DNA of 64,000 nucleotides, taken from assembly GCF_012932375.1 (NCBI RefSeq), contig NZ_JAAIIG010000001.1:248001-312000 (forward strand). The letters are read 5' to 3'. The notes under the pieces were generated by a model, which was given only the letters and a program-made list of their open reading frames with translations, did not search any database and was not told the origin of the DNA. The position numbers and the translations under genes are program-made. This stretch comes from Bifidobacterium olomucense. Lineage in GTDB: Bacteria; Actinomycetota; Actinomycetes; Actinomycetales; Bifidobacteriaceae. Below, in pieces: positions 8,688 to 17,238 of this stretch (positions within the stretch are counted from its first letter, which is position 1; each line of letters begins with the position of its first letter).

Positions 8688-8945
8688 TGTGCAGCTGCGT
8701 ATCAGCAGCCGTATGTTGCGCACATATTGCCTCTTTGAGGGAATAGTAAGGGTTTGTGCGCGCACAAAACTGCGAAAAACTTCAATAATGAATATCGTGT
8801 GTATTGAAGTGCGATTGGAATCGTTGGAAATAAGCCATTTTGTTCTTATTGATACATCTGGGCGCTCATGAAGCTTGCGCACAATAATAAAAAATCGCGG
8901 AATCATGAGTGTTGTGCTCAGGCACTGTACGGAAAGCAAAAAGAA
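8688..8945. other. AT-rich intergenic stretch without a gene
   Basis: No convincing frame. The stretch is clearly AT-richer than its neighbours. It holds a perfect 16-bp palindrome tttgtgcgcgcacaaa (8753-8768) and an inverted repeat cttcaata/tattgaag (8780-8809). tgcgcaca also occurs at about 8718 and 8877. A small RNA or a protein-binding site is possible; neither can be proven here. Confidence 0.5.
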
Positions 8946-8981
8946 AAACGGCGTCCAGTCGTAACCGGAACGCCGTTTTCG
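8946..8981 (-). terminator. phoU terminator
   Basis: The stem aaaacggcgt / aacgccgtttt lies downstream of phoU on the minus strand, with a T-rich tail on that strand. Confidence 0.75.
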
Positions 8982-9060
8982 TGCATCCCCTAGGGGATAG
9001 GTCTTGAATTATCGAACCATCGGCCGGCCAATGCACAATACGCCGGAGCCAATGCTGAAA

Positions 9061-9735
9061 TCAGTCGATGTCGGTGCCCTCGTCCCTCGTCGGCTTCTTG
9101 GACGGATCGAAGCCGGAGACGATGTACACCACACGTCGTGCGGCGGATACGGCATGATCGCCGAGACGCTCCAGGAAGCGGCCCAGCAGCACGATATCCA
9201 CGGTCTGCTGACGGGTGATATCGTCGGCGAGAGCCAGCTCGAAGGTCTGATGATGCAGTGCATCGAGCTTGTCGTCGTCGAGAATCACATGCTCGGCGGT
9301 CTTGGCGTCGCGATCGGCGAGCATGCCCACCATCTGATCGGCCGTGTTGCTCAGGAAGTCGATCATTTCGGCGAACACCGGCTGAGCGGATTCAGGCAGG
9401 GGGGAGGCCGGGTAGGTGCGACGGGCACCCTCGGCCACATGACGAGCCAAATCGCCCATACGTTCGAAGGTGGAAGCCAAACGCAGGGTAGAGACCACCA
9501 CGCGCAGGTCGGTGGCCACCGGAGTCTGCTTAGCCAGCAGGTGGACGCACTGGTCGATAATGGATGATTCCAAAGCGTCGATTTCAATGTCGCCGTCGAT
9601 GACGGTCTGTGCGGCTTCGACATCCTGCTTCAACAGGGCTTCGCCGGCGCCGTTGATCGCCTTACGCACATCCTGCGCCATGTGGTCGAGGTCGTCAGCT
9701 ACCTGCTTCATCTCCTCGTTGAAAATAACGCGCAT
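9061..9735 (-). CDS. phoU: Phosphate-system regulator PhoU
   Basis: A 224-residue cytoplasmic all-helical protein. Two PhoU repeats are visible, each ending in the conserved metal-binding type signature: STFERMGDLARHVAEGARR (about residues 90-108) and RFLERLGDHAVSAARRVVYI (about 186-205). In other bacteria PhoU links the Pst phosphate transporter with a PhoR/SenX3 histidine kinase. The ATG at 9735 is preceded by GAAAGG at a fair distance. It is divergent from a SenX3-like kinase, with about 190 bases between the starts. No pst genes lie in the window, so its partner transporter must be elsewhere. Confidence 0.93.
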   Translation of the reverse strand: MRVIFNEEMKQVADDLDHMAQDVRKAINGAGEALLKQDVEAAQTVIDGDIEIDALESSIIDQCVHLLAKQTPVATDLRVVVSTLRLASTFERMGDLARHVAEGARRTYPASPLPESAQPVFAEMIDFLSNTADQMVGMLADRDAKTAEHVILDDDKLDALHHQTFELALADDITRQQTVDIVLLGRFLERLGDHAVSAARRVVYIVSGFDPSKKPTRDEGTDID

Positions 9736-9927
9736 TTCTCTAGCCTTTCATGCTTTCGGTATTGCAACCTATACCAGTGTATTATTCCTGTTCTTCCGGC
9801 GCATCTCCACGTATCCAATCGCAACCTCGTGTTGTTTCATTGTTCATTGGGTTGTTCACCTGATATTCATGTTCGCGGCGTGCCGTTTTGCTATATGGTC
9901 GATGTGCGGTGTGGAAGAATGGACGTT

Positions 9928-11121
9928 ATGACTGTGATGCGGATGCCTTGGTTGATTGCGTTTGTCGTTGCCGTGGTGGTGCTCGTGGCGCTGATTGTGG
10001 TGATGGCCGTAGGATTGGCCACGCATCGGATTCAGATTCACAGTGCTGCGGCGGATCGTGACAGTGCCGATGATCTTTCGGATGAAACGACTACGTTGCT
10101 GTCGCTGTTGCCGGGCACTTCGATTGTGGTGGACGCGAATGATGAAGTGGTCCGCTGCAGTCCTCAGGCGTACCAGTTGGGGCTGGTGTCAGACGATGCC
10201 ATCGTGCAGCAGCAGGTGCTGACTACCGTGCATGAGGCACGGCGAGCAGGAGGACGGCATCAGTTCGACCTGACCACCGAGACTCCTGAACGTTATGCCA
10301 ATGCTCGTGACCGCGGTGATCATGTGGACACACGTTCGGTGCATCGGCCGAATTGGCTGAAGGTCACCGTGGGGCGCATCAATGAACGTTTCGTCATCGT
10401 ACTGGTCACCGATGTCAGTGAAGTGATTCGTTTCGCGCAGATTCGCGATTCCTTTATCACCAATGTATCCGAACAGCTGCTTGAACCTACTACCGCATTG
10501 GGGAAGCTTGCCGATTCGCTGGAATCTGAGGAAATTGATCGTGAGCATGTCACCGAAGACGCGCGTCTGGTGCGTTCCAGCTGTAACAGGCTCAACCATA
10601 TGGTTGCGGACCTGTTGCTGCTGATTCGCGCACAGGAGCCGATCACGCCGTCCTCGGCGAACCGGTTGAACGTCATGGACCAGATGCGGGCCGTAGCTGA
10701 GCGTTTGCAGCCGCAAGCGGAACGGGACGGAGTCCGCTTGAACATCAAGGGAGATGCCGATCTGGTGATCAATGGCGACAAGGACCAGATCGACAGCGCG
10801 CTCACCAAACTCGTCGAGAATGCCATCGGGTATTCCAAAGAGGGAGGCGTGGTCAGTGTGTCGGCGTCGCGCAGCGCCGACGGCACACAGGTGGTGATTC
10901 GTGTGGTTGATCAGGGCGTGGGCATTGACAAACGCGATCAGGGGCGTATCTTCGAACGATTCTATCGGGGAGCCGAACAGAGCGAACGTACGCGAGACGG
11001 GGTGGGGTTGCGCCTCGCCATCGTCAAGCATGTGGCACTGACGCATCATGGCGACGTCACTGTGTGGAGCGTGCCCGGTCAAGGCAGCACGTTTAGTTTG
11101 ATGCTGCCGGTGGCCCGCTGA
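9928..11121 (+). CDS. SenX3/PhoR-like sensor kinase lacking the phospho-acceptor histidine
   Basis: About 397 residues. One N-terminal membrane helix (about 8-32) is followed by a PAS-like region (about 60-165), a dimerisation region and a HATPase domain (about 270-395). The H-box, normally NVSHELKTP, reads NVSEQLLEP, so residue 182 is Glu instead of the phosphorylated His. The N-box (VENAIGYS) and G1 box (DQGVGID) are kept. The G2 box, usually GLGLAIV, reads GVGLRLAIV, with Arg at residue 362. The family passes phosphate to RegX3/PhoP, but no response regulator gene follows. The position next to phoU and gpmA marks it as the SenX3 lineage. It is probably a non-phosphorylating sensor or a decaying gene; the frame is intact. 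The start is uncertain: ATG 9928 has GGAAG 10 bases upstream, and ATG 9919 is an alternative. Confidence 0.85.
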   Translation: MTVMRMPWLIAFVVAVVVLVALIVVMAVGLATHRIQIHSAAADRDSADDLSDETTTLLSLLPGTSIVVDANDEVVRCSPQAYQLGLVSDDAIVQQQVLTTVHEARRAGGRHQFDLTTETPERYANARDRGDHVDTRSVHRPNWLKVTVGRINERFVIVLVTDVSEVIRFAQIRDSFITNVSEQLLEPTTALGKLADSLESEEIDREHVTEDARLVRSSCNRLNHMVADLLLLIRAQEPITPSSANRLNVMDQMRAVAERLQPQAERDGVRLNIKGDADLVINGDKDQIDSALTKLVENAIGYSKEGGVVSVSASRSADGTQVVIRVVDQGVGIDKRDQGRIFERFYRGAEQSERTRDGVGLRLAIVKHVALTHHGDVTVWSVPGQGSTFSLMLPVAR

Positions 11122-11198
11122 CGCCTGATGGGCCGGCGTATGCCGAGGCTGTTAATCCTGTGCCTGATGCTCTGCCGGGACTTGTTTTCGCTACGGTT

Positions 11199-11453
11199 CT
11201 ACTGGCCCAGACGCCGGTAATCCCACCGGTCGAAATGTTCCCAGACCAACATCAGCAGACCGATGATCACACCGGAAGCGCACATGATGACCATGGATTC
11301 CGCACGATCGTCGAATAACGTTACGATAAGCGCAGCCACCAATGCCATTGCCCATAACGTGGTACCGATGCCGAATACCTTACGTAAATCCACCCGCACC
11401 GGCTTGGGCGCTGGCTTACGGACGGCTGGGTCGATGATGGGCGCGAATTTCAT
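11199..11453 (-). CDS. Small two-helix membrane protein, DUF2530-like
   Basis: An 84-residue protein with two hydrophobic helices (about 30-46 and 53-68), an N-terminal Pro/Val-rich tail and a basic C-terminus, WEHFDRWDYRRLGQ. Length and layout fit DUF2530, an actinobacterial family of unknown role. On its own strand TAGAGT (11467-11462) ends 8 bases before the ATG and no ribosome site is present, so it may be leaderless. It lies between the SenX3-like gene and serC, both of which point toward it. Confidence 0.65.
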   Translation of the reverse strand: MKFAPIIDPAVRKPAPKPVRVDLRKVFGIGTTLWAMALVAALIVTLFDDRAESMVIMCASGVIIGLLMLVWEHFDRWDYRRLGQ

Positions 11454-11586
11454 ATCTACGCACTCTAGTAATAGGTATGCCCTCTGCAGATCCGAGACCT
11501 GAAACTTACCTCAGTTTGTCTATGACCCGGCACCGGCAAAGGGCATGATCGCAATTCGTTGGGATTCAGCGTACGCCGAGACAAAA

Positions 11587-12729
11587 TCACAGGTGCTCGA
11601 CTACGTAATCGACACACTTAGTGAACGCGATGACATCCGATGGCTCGACGGACGGGAATACGCCGACGCGCAGCTGATTGCGACCCAGCTTGCGGTATCC
11701 GGCGGCATCCACGATGCCGTTCTCGCGCAGTATGGCGAGCACTTGGCTTGCCTGGACTTGCTCGTCCAGATCAATGGTGACGACGGCGGTGGATCGCGCA
11801 TCCTCCTGGGTGACGAATGGCGTGGCGTACTCGCTGCGTTCCGCCCACGAGTACAGGATGGAGGCTGACTTGGCGCAGCGTGCGCTGGCCCAGGCGAGAC
11901 CGCCGTTGCCGTTGAGCCAACGGATCTGGTTCTCCATCATGATCAGTGTGGCCAGAGCCGGAGTGTTGAGCGTCTGATCCTTGCGGGAATTGTTCAGCGC
12001 TTCGGTCAGCGACAAGAAAGGCGGCACCCATCGGCGGGCTCCTTCCAGATGCGCGTTGGATTCCACTCTGGCTGCGCGCTCGATGGCGGCAGGGGAGAGA
12101 ATCGCCACCCACAGGCCTCCGTCGGATCCGAAGGCTTTCTGCGGGGAGAAGTAGTAGGCGTCGGTTTCGGCAATGTCGATCGGCAATGCGCCGGCTGCGC
12201 TGGTGCCGTCGATCACGGTCAGGGCGTCAGCCTCGCGGCTACCCGGTACGCGATGAATAGGCGCGGCGACGCCGGTGGAAGTTTCGTTATGGGCCCAGCA
12301 GTAAGTGTCCACATCCTCAGTGAATTCAGGCAGGCGGAATGTTCCCGGCTCGCCCTTGAAGATCACCGGGTCTTCCAGGAAGGGGGCGTTTGCCGCGGAT
12401 GCCGCAAATTTGGCGCTGAAGGAACCGTAGGTGCCGAAGGCGGCCCGTCTTGCGATCAACGAGGCGCAAGCCACCTCCCAGAAGGCGCTGGCGCCGCCGT
12501 TGCCCAATGCCACCTCATAGCCGTCAGGCAGGTGGAAGAATTCGCGCAGGCCGTCGCGAATCGAGCCCACCACCTGTTTGATGGGAGCTTGTCGATGCGA
12601 GGTGCCCATCAGCGTGGTGGCACCGGCGTCGATTGCGGCGATCTGTTCAGGACGGATTTTGCTGGGGCCGGAGCCGAAGCGTCCGTCCTCAGGCTTCAGG
12701 GATTCGGGAATGCGCAATGTTGTAGTCAT
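11587..12729 (-). CDS. serC: Phosphoserine aminotransferase
   Basis: A 380-residue cytoplasmic PLP enzyme that turns 3-phosphohydroxypyruvate plus glutamate into phosphoserine for serine (and B6) synthesis. The N-terminus contains GRFGSGPSKIRPEQI and then MGTSHRQAPIK. The PLP lysine lies in YYFSPQKAFGSDGGLWV (about residue 200). It belongs to the actinobacterial SerC subgroup of about 370-380 residues. The ATG at 12729 is favoured. GGAGG lies only 2 bases before it, too close for normal use, while a -10-like TACCCT (12743-12738) ends 8 bases upstream, suggesting a leaderless message. A TTG at 12738 would add three residues. Confidence 0.94.
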   Translation of the reverse strand: MTTTLRIPESLKPEDGRFGSGPSKIRPEQIAAIDAGATTLMGTSHRQAPIKQVVGSIRDGLREFFHLPDGYEVALGNGGASAFWEVACASLIARRAAFGTYGSFSAKFAASAANAPFLEDPVIFKGEPGTFRLPEFTEDVDTYCWAHNETSTGVAAPIHRVPGSREADALTVIDGTSAAGALPIDIAETDAYYFSPQKAFGSDGGLWVAILSPAAIERAARVESNAHLEGARRWVPPFLSLTEALNNSRKDQTLNTPALATLIMMENQIRWLNGNGGLAWASARCAKSASILYSWAERSEYATPFVTQEDARSTAVVTIDLDEQVQASQVLAILRENGIVDAAGYRKLGRNQLRVGVFPSVEPSDVIAFTKCVDYVVEHL

Positions 12730-12856
12730 GGCCTCCAAGGGTAGTCTGTGAGACGGAATACGGCTCGAATGTGCTCGATTGTTAGGAGAACGGAGCCGGA
12801 TAGAGCGGGACGTAAATCGTTTGACACGCCCGGGAGATTCATGGGCGGGGTGGTGC

Positions 12857-12884
12857 TTGACGTGTGTACGTTGTACAGTACAAC
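12857..12884 (+). promoter_or_regulatory. Promoter with 15-bp palindrome before CHAP gene
   Basis: TTGACG (12857-12862), 16 bases, then TACAAC (12879-12884). The -10 end is part of a perfect palindrome gttgtac-a-gtacaac (12870-12884), a likely repressor site. Confidence 0.55.
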
Positions 12885-12963
12885 ATTGTGACGGTAATGT
12901 GAGGTTCCCGGAAAATGAAATACCGAGAGCTGTCTGAGCCCATCCAAGGAGTAATCAGTAGTT

Positions 12964-13923
12964 ATGAAGCATGCTTCGCATAAAGCGACCAAGGTTTCGC
13001 GCCAGCAGTTCAGCTTAGCGAAAGCGCTGTTCTCCTCCGGCAAGGGTTCCCATTCCATTCGTGCCGTGCGTGCAGCGCAGTCCGCTGGTGCCGACGCCGC
13101 TATGCTGGGACTCGATCCGGCCATCGCCGAGAAGATCAACGAGATCGCCCCGCAGACTCGTCGTTCCATTCGTCAGGCTGCCCGCGCCGCCGAACGTCGA
13201 AGCCATATTCTTGCTTCTGCTTCGCTGGCGGCTTTGGTGGGCACCGCAGCCGGTGTCGTCGCCTTCGCCGGTAACGATGACAACACCAATACTTTTGTGG
13301 CCGATCCGGCCACTACAACCACGCAGATCAAGCGTGTGAGCGATGTGACCACGGCGTCCCGCGCCGAAGCTCGTGAGGATCTGACATCCTCAACTACTGC
13401 CACTACTGGTCAGTCCAACGAGGGTGGCTGGGGCTTAAGCAACTCTGATACCTCTCTGGATGCCAAGTTGATGAACCGTAACACGGCGAACAATCCTGTG
13501 GTGTCCGCACTGCTGGATGCAGATGGTGCAGCCGTGCCTGCGGGATTCAATGCCAACCATGAGATCGGCACCTCGGGCAACAACTACCCGTGGGGCCAGT
13601 GCACGTGGTATGCGTATCTGCGTCGGACCGAGTTGGGCTTGCCTACCAGCGGTAACTTCGGTAATGGTGGTCAGTGGGCTGCCTCTGCTGCTGCACTGGG
13701 ATACTGGGTGGACAATACGGCGCGTCACGTTGGTGATGCCGTGGTGTTCACTCCCGGTCAGATGAATGCCGATGCGACATATGGCCATGTGGCCGTAGTG
13801 GAGAAAATCAATGCCGACGGTTCGGTGGAGATTTCCGAATCCAATGTGAAGGGTCTCGGCGTGATTTCTTCTCGTACCCTGAGCGCTGCCGATGCCGGTC
13901 AGTTGCAGTACGTGCATTTCTGA
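12964..13923 (+). CDS. Membrane-anchored CHAP-domain cell-wall hydrolase
   Basis: A 319-residue protein. A basic cytoplasmic N-terminal part of about 78 residues is followed by one membrane helix (about 80-100, LASASLAALVGTAAGVVAFAG), a Thr/Ser-rich linker and a C-terminal CHAP domain (about 205-319). The catalytic Cys213 lies in WGQCTWYAYL and His275 in YGHVAVVEK. CHAP enzymes cut peptide or amide bonds in peptidoglycan, so it probably works outside the membrane in wall remodelling. AAGGAG lies 12 bases before the ATG. The long N-terminal cytoplasmic part is unusual for a secreted hydrolase and could regulate or localise it. Two NlpC/P60 genes follow in the same direction. Confidence 0.85.
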   Translation: MKHASHKATKVSRQQFSLAKALFSSGKGSHSIRAVRAAQSAGADAAMLGLDPAIAEKINEIAPQTRRSIRQAARAAERRSHILASASLAALVGTAAGVVAFAGNDDNTNTFVADPATTTTQIKRVSDVTTASRAEAREDLTSSTTATTGQSNEGGWGLSNSDTSLDAKLMNRNTANNPVVSALLDADGAAVPAGFNANHEIGTSGNNYPWGQCTWYAYLRRTELGLPTSGNFGNGGQWAASAAALGYWVDNTARHVGDAVVFTPGQMNADATYGHVAVVEKINADGSVEISESNVKGLGVISSRTLSAADAGQLQYVHF

Positions 13924-14115
13924 TCGATATAGCGCTGATCGCTGGTTGGCGCTGATCACCGTCATTTCAATGCTGCCTCGTTGATGCCAGTGTGCTAGGA
14001 GGATGGTTTTCCGCGATTTCGCAATACGACACGCCGTTGTATGCGAGTGAGCCCAGCATGTTTCGCAGCTTTCGCATGAGTCGAATTAACGTGCGGCGTG
14101 TATGGTGTGAATTCT

Positions 14116-14886
14116 ATGAAGACCAAATCCGTAGCTTCTTCCTGTGTTGCGGTGCTTGCCGCCTCCATGTGCTTCTTCGCGTTCGCCCCTGCTGCCATTG
14201 CCTCGACCGAGCAGGAGGGCACCATCACCTCGACGAGGTCGTTCCCCTCGTACACCAAGGCCTATAAGAATCTCACCGCTGAAGCTGTGTCTACGGAAGT
14301 GAACGACGATGCTGACTGGGGTGGCCTCGAAGACCTGAATGTGCCTCAGACAGAATCCCAGGCGGAAAAGGAGGCGGCTGCCGCCAAGAAGGCCGCTGAA
14401 GAGGCTGCGGCTGCCCAAGCGGAGGCGGAAGCCAAGGCTCAGACGCAGACTCAATCCGAGGCCGCAAGCTCTGAGGCGGCAAGCCGTAGCGCCTCCCGAT
14501 CCAGCATTACCTATGCCGACACCTCGAATTCTGTGACTGCCGGCGCCGCCGCCTCGATTGATCGCGCGTATTCGCTCATCGGTCAAAGCATGGATTGCAC
14601 CGCGCTGGTTACGCAGGCGCTTGCGGCACGCGGCATCAATTTCCATGGTTGGCCTGAGGAATACGTCAATGTTCCCGGCGGTCAGGTGGTCACCGACGGT
14701 ACGCTTCAGCCTGGCGATATCCTTATCTACGCGAACACCGGTGGATACAACGGCGGTGCCCATTATGATCATGTGGCGCTGTATGTCGGCAACGGAATGG
14801 CCGTTCATGGCGGTTGGAACGGATACAGCGTGGCCCTCGCTACTGCGATGACCGAAAAGATCACCGTCGTGGTGCGCATTCCGTAA
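14116..14886 (+). CDS. Secreted NlpC/P60 peptidase
   Basis: A 256-residue protein with a signal peptide (MKTKSVASSCVAVLAASMCF..., cleavage probably after AIAS at about 33). Next comes a domain shared with the next gene (RSFP, WGGLEDLNVPQTES), an Ala/Glu/Lys-rich coiled stretch of about 60 residues, and an NlpC/P60 domain with catalytic Cys in SMDCTALV and His in YDHVALYVG. It probably cleaves peptidoglycan stem peptides outside the cell. TATGGT at 14101-14106 ends 9 bases before the ATG and there is no ribosome site. It is about 190 bases after the CHAP gene and likely transcribed on its own. Confidence 0.87.
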   Translation: MKTKSVASSCVAVLAASMCFFAFAPAAIASTEQEGTITSTRSFPSYTKAYKNLTAEAVSTEVNDDADWGGLEDLNVPQTESQAEKEAAAAKKAAEEAAAAQAEAEAKAQTQTQSEAASSEAASRSASRSSITYADTSNSVTAGAAASIDRAYSLIGQSMDCTALVTQALAARGINFHGWPEEYVNVPGGQVVTDGTLQPGDILIYANTGGYNGGAHYDHVALYVGNGMAVHGGWNGYSVALATAMTEKITVVVRIP

Positions 14887-15078
14887 ATGATTGTTTGCCG
14901 TTATTCGTGATTATCGGTATTTGCGATTATCGGCCGCTGTGCATGCATGTCGCGTTTGTGCAGTCGTCGTTGCGCTGCTCTCGTAGTGGCAATGTTCGCT
15001 GTGATATAGGTCTCATCACAGGCATTGCGATGATCATTCGCCACGAAAATACGCATGCCGTGTTACTGTGCTGTATTG

Positions 15079-15810
15079 ATGAATATTAAGCAGATCGTTT
15101 CCACATCGGCCGCTGTAGTGGCCGCCGGTGCCATGTGTGTATGTGTTGCTCCTGCCGCTTTCGCTGATTCTGCGCAGAGCGGTACGGTGGTCTCTTCCCG
15201 TTCCTTCCCGAAGGCCGGTTCCTCCCAGACGAATCTTCTCGCGGAATCCACGTCCACCTCGACTGATGACGGTTCCAACTGGGGTGGCCTCGAAAACCTT
15301 GACGTGCCGCAGACCGAGTCCCCGGCCGAAAAGCAGGCTGCTCTGGAAGCGGCTCAGAAGGCCGCTGATGAGGCCGCGGCAGCCCAGACCGCGGCTGAAG
15401 AAGCCGCCAGCCGTTCCGAACAGCGTACCGCCATTCCTCAGGTCGATCTGGGTAAGATGACCGGCTCCGGTGCTGAGCTCGCCAAATACGCCACCCAGTT
15501 CCAAGGCTCACCGTATGTTGCTGCCGGCAACACTCCTTCCGGATGGGATTGCTCTGGCTTCGTACAGTATGTGTTCGCTCAGTTCGGCATCTCGTTGCCG
15601 CGCTCCTCTGGTGCTCAGGCCACTGTCGGCACCCCTGTGGGCAGCATCGCGGAAGCCCAGCCGGGCGATATTCTCGCCAACGGTATTCATGCCGCCATCT
15701 ACATTGGCAATGGTCAGGTCATCAACGCCTTGAACCCGTATCAAGGCACGCAGATCACGGATCTGTCCGTCTTCGGAGGCAATGCCTATTCCATTCGTCG
15801 TGTGATGTGA
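15079..15810 (+). CDS. Secreted NlpC/P60 peptidase
   Basis: A 243-residue paralogue of the preceding gene. It has a signal peptide ending near AFAD (about residue 32), the shared N-terminal segment (SRSFPKAGSSQTNL ... WGGLENLDVPQTESPAEK), an Ala-rich coiled stretch, and an NlpC/P60 domain with catalytic Cys in WDCSGFVQYV and His in GIHAAIYIGNG. The catalytic domain is the more typical of the two. No ribosome site is seen; TACTGT at 15064-15069 ends 9 bases before ATG. The upstream 60 bases resemble those of its neighbour, which suggests a tandem duplication including the promoter. A terminator follows at 15849. Confidence 0.9.
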   Translation: MNIKQIVSTSAAVVAAGAMCVCVAPAAFADSAQSGTVVSSRSFPKAGSSQTNLLAESTSTSTDDGSNWGGLENLDVPQTESPAEKQAALEAAQKAADEAAAAQTAAEEAASRSEQRTAIPQVDLGKMTGSGAELAKYATQFQGSPYVAAGNTPSGWDCSGFVQYVFAQFGISLPRSSGAQATVGTPVGSIAEAQPGDILANGIHAAIYIGNGQVINALNPYQGTQITDLSVFGGNAYSIRRVM

Positions 15811-15848
15811 TTCAGCCAACGACACATACGATTTGCATATGACACAAG

Positions 15849-15871
15849 CGCGTCCTTCGGGACGCGTTTTT
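15849..15871 (+). terminator. Terminator after NlpC/P60 gene
   Basis: The stem cgcgtcc-ttcg-ggacgcg with a UUCG-type tetraloop is followed by ttttt. Confidence 0.93.
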
Positions 15872-15967
15872 CATATTTTCGCGTTGATGCTACCTGAATA
15901 TCCGAGTGTCGCGGGGTATTGTGGAACGTGCGCGGAAGTATCCGCGATAATTGCAAAGGAGGTCGTC

Positions 15968-17005
15968 ATGATTAACGACAAGGCCATTCTCGTCGGCGTT
16001 GACGGGTCGCATGCCAGTTATAAAGCAACATGGTGGGCCGCGAATTATGCGAAGCATGCCGGGCTCACGCTGCAGATTGTCTGCGCGTATTCCCTGCCTA
16101 GCTACGCCGCCGTCTCGTTCGATGCCACTTACACTGCTATGGGGGATGACAACGCAGCGCATTCCGATGCCCAGGAGATTCTGTCGAAGGCCAAGGCCAT
16201 CGCTGATGAGCAGGGCGTCGAGGCCGCCACATTGATCGTTACCGGTGACCCGGCATCGGTGTTCGTCGAATTGTCTCGCAACTACAATCTGATCGTCATC
16301 GGCAACCGTGGTAAGGGCGGCTTGGCCGAACGGTTGCTTGGCACCACGTCCTCGTCGTTGCCTGCCTATGCATACTGCCCAATCGTGGTGGTGCCGTACA
16401 CCGATGATGATGGCAACCTGATGCACTTGAACAACACCATCACCAAGGTGGCCGTCGGCTCCGACGAATCCAAGTGGGGTCTGAAGGCTCTGGACATCGC
16501 CGCCGACTTTGCCGCCTGCTGGGATGCTGAACTTGACGTGCTTTCCGCCGTGCCGAACCTGAAGGGTGTGGACGGCGAGGACGATGTGATGAAGTCCTAT
16601 GAGGATGATCTGGAAGTCCGCATCAAGCCATTGCAGGAGTCTCATCCGAACCTGAAGATCAACAAGCGTATCGTTTCCGGTCCGGCTGTAAGCGCATTGA
16701 CCAAGGCCAGCTACGATCATGATGTCGTAGTCGTCGGCTCTCGTGGCCGTGGCGGTTTCACCGGCCTGCTGCTCGGCTCCACCAGTCAGGGGCTGCTGCA
16801 GCATGCAGTTGGCCCGGTGTATGTGGTGCCGCGCAAGTACGTCGAGGCTGCGGAATCCCGTCTCGATACCGTGCCGAGCTCGCCGGCCGAAGTGCCTACC
16901 AAGTCGTTGGAGGAAATTGCCGGCGTCGAGGAGGTTCCGGTGGACAAGGCCGAGCCGGAAGTCGCCAAGGAGATCGAGAAGACCATCGATCCCGACCGCC
17001 AATAA
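15968..17005 (+). CDS. Tandem universal stress protein (two UspA domains)
   Basis: A 345-residue cytoplasmic protein. Two UspA domains (about 5-140 and 158-295) each carry the ATP-binding signature: GNRGKGGLAERLLGTTSS (about 115) and GSRGRGGFTGLLLGSTSQ (about 258). An acidic, Pro/Glu-rich tail of about 50 residues follows. Usp proteins bind ATP and help cells survive stress or starvation; the exact target is unknown. AAAGGAGGT lies 5 bases before the ATG, an unusually strong ribosome site compared with neighbours, which suggests high expression. It is a single-gene unit closed by two hairpins. Confidence 0.92.
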   Translation: MINDKAILVGVDGSHASYKATWWAANYAKHAGLTLQIVCAYSLPSYAAVSFDATYTAMGDDNAAHSDAQEILSKAKAIADEQGVEAATLIVTGDPASVFVELSRNYNLIVIGNRGKGGLAERLLGTTSSSLPAYAYCPIVVVPYTDDDGNLMHLNNTITKVAVGSDESKWGLKALDIAADFAACWDAELDVLSAVPNLKGVDGEDDVMKSYEDDLEVRIKPLQESHPNLKINKRIVSGPAVSALTKASYDHDVVVVGSRGRGGFTGLLLGSTSQGLLQHAVGPVYVVPRKYVEAAESRLDTVPSSPAEVPTKSLEEIAGVEEVPVDKAEPEVAKEIEKTIDPDRQ

Positions 17006-17019
17006 GGTTCGATGACGCT

Positions 17020-17076
17020 GTTGCCCGAGAATTTCCCGCACTGACCTCTTCTCAGCACGGAAAAATCTCGGGCAAC
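17020..17076 (+). terminator. Hairpin after usp gene
   Basis: Perfect 11-bp arms gttgcccgaga / tctcgggcaac enclose a long loop that holds a second small stem. Confidence 0.55.
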
Positions 17077-17086
17077 AGGTTTATTT

Positions 17087-17131
17087 CGAGAAAAAGCTGC
17101 ACTGAGCAACCGTCAGTGCAGCTTTTTCTCG
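17087..17131. terminator. Strong inverted repeat, likely bidirectional terminator
   Basis: Arms cgagaaaaagctgcactga and tcagtgcagctttttctcg (19 bp, perfect) are separated by 7 bases. T runs lie inside both outer arms, so it can serve usp from the left and osmC from the right. Confidence 0.85.
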
Positions 17132-17238
17132 CGATTAGGGAAATTTTCGAGAATTTCCCGCGCCCAGATGTGCTCAGATGTGGCTTACACAGTTGAGCGA
17201 GTTGAACATTCCCGGTTCAACGTTTGAGAGCCGTGGTT

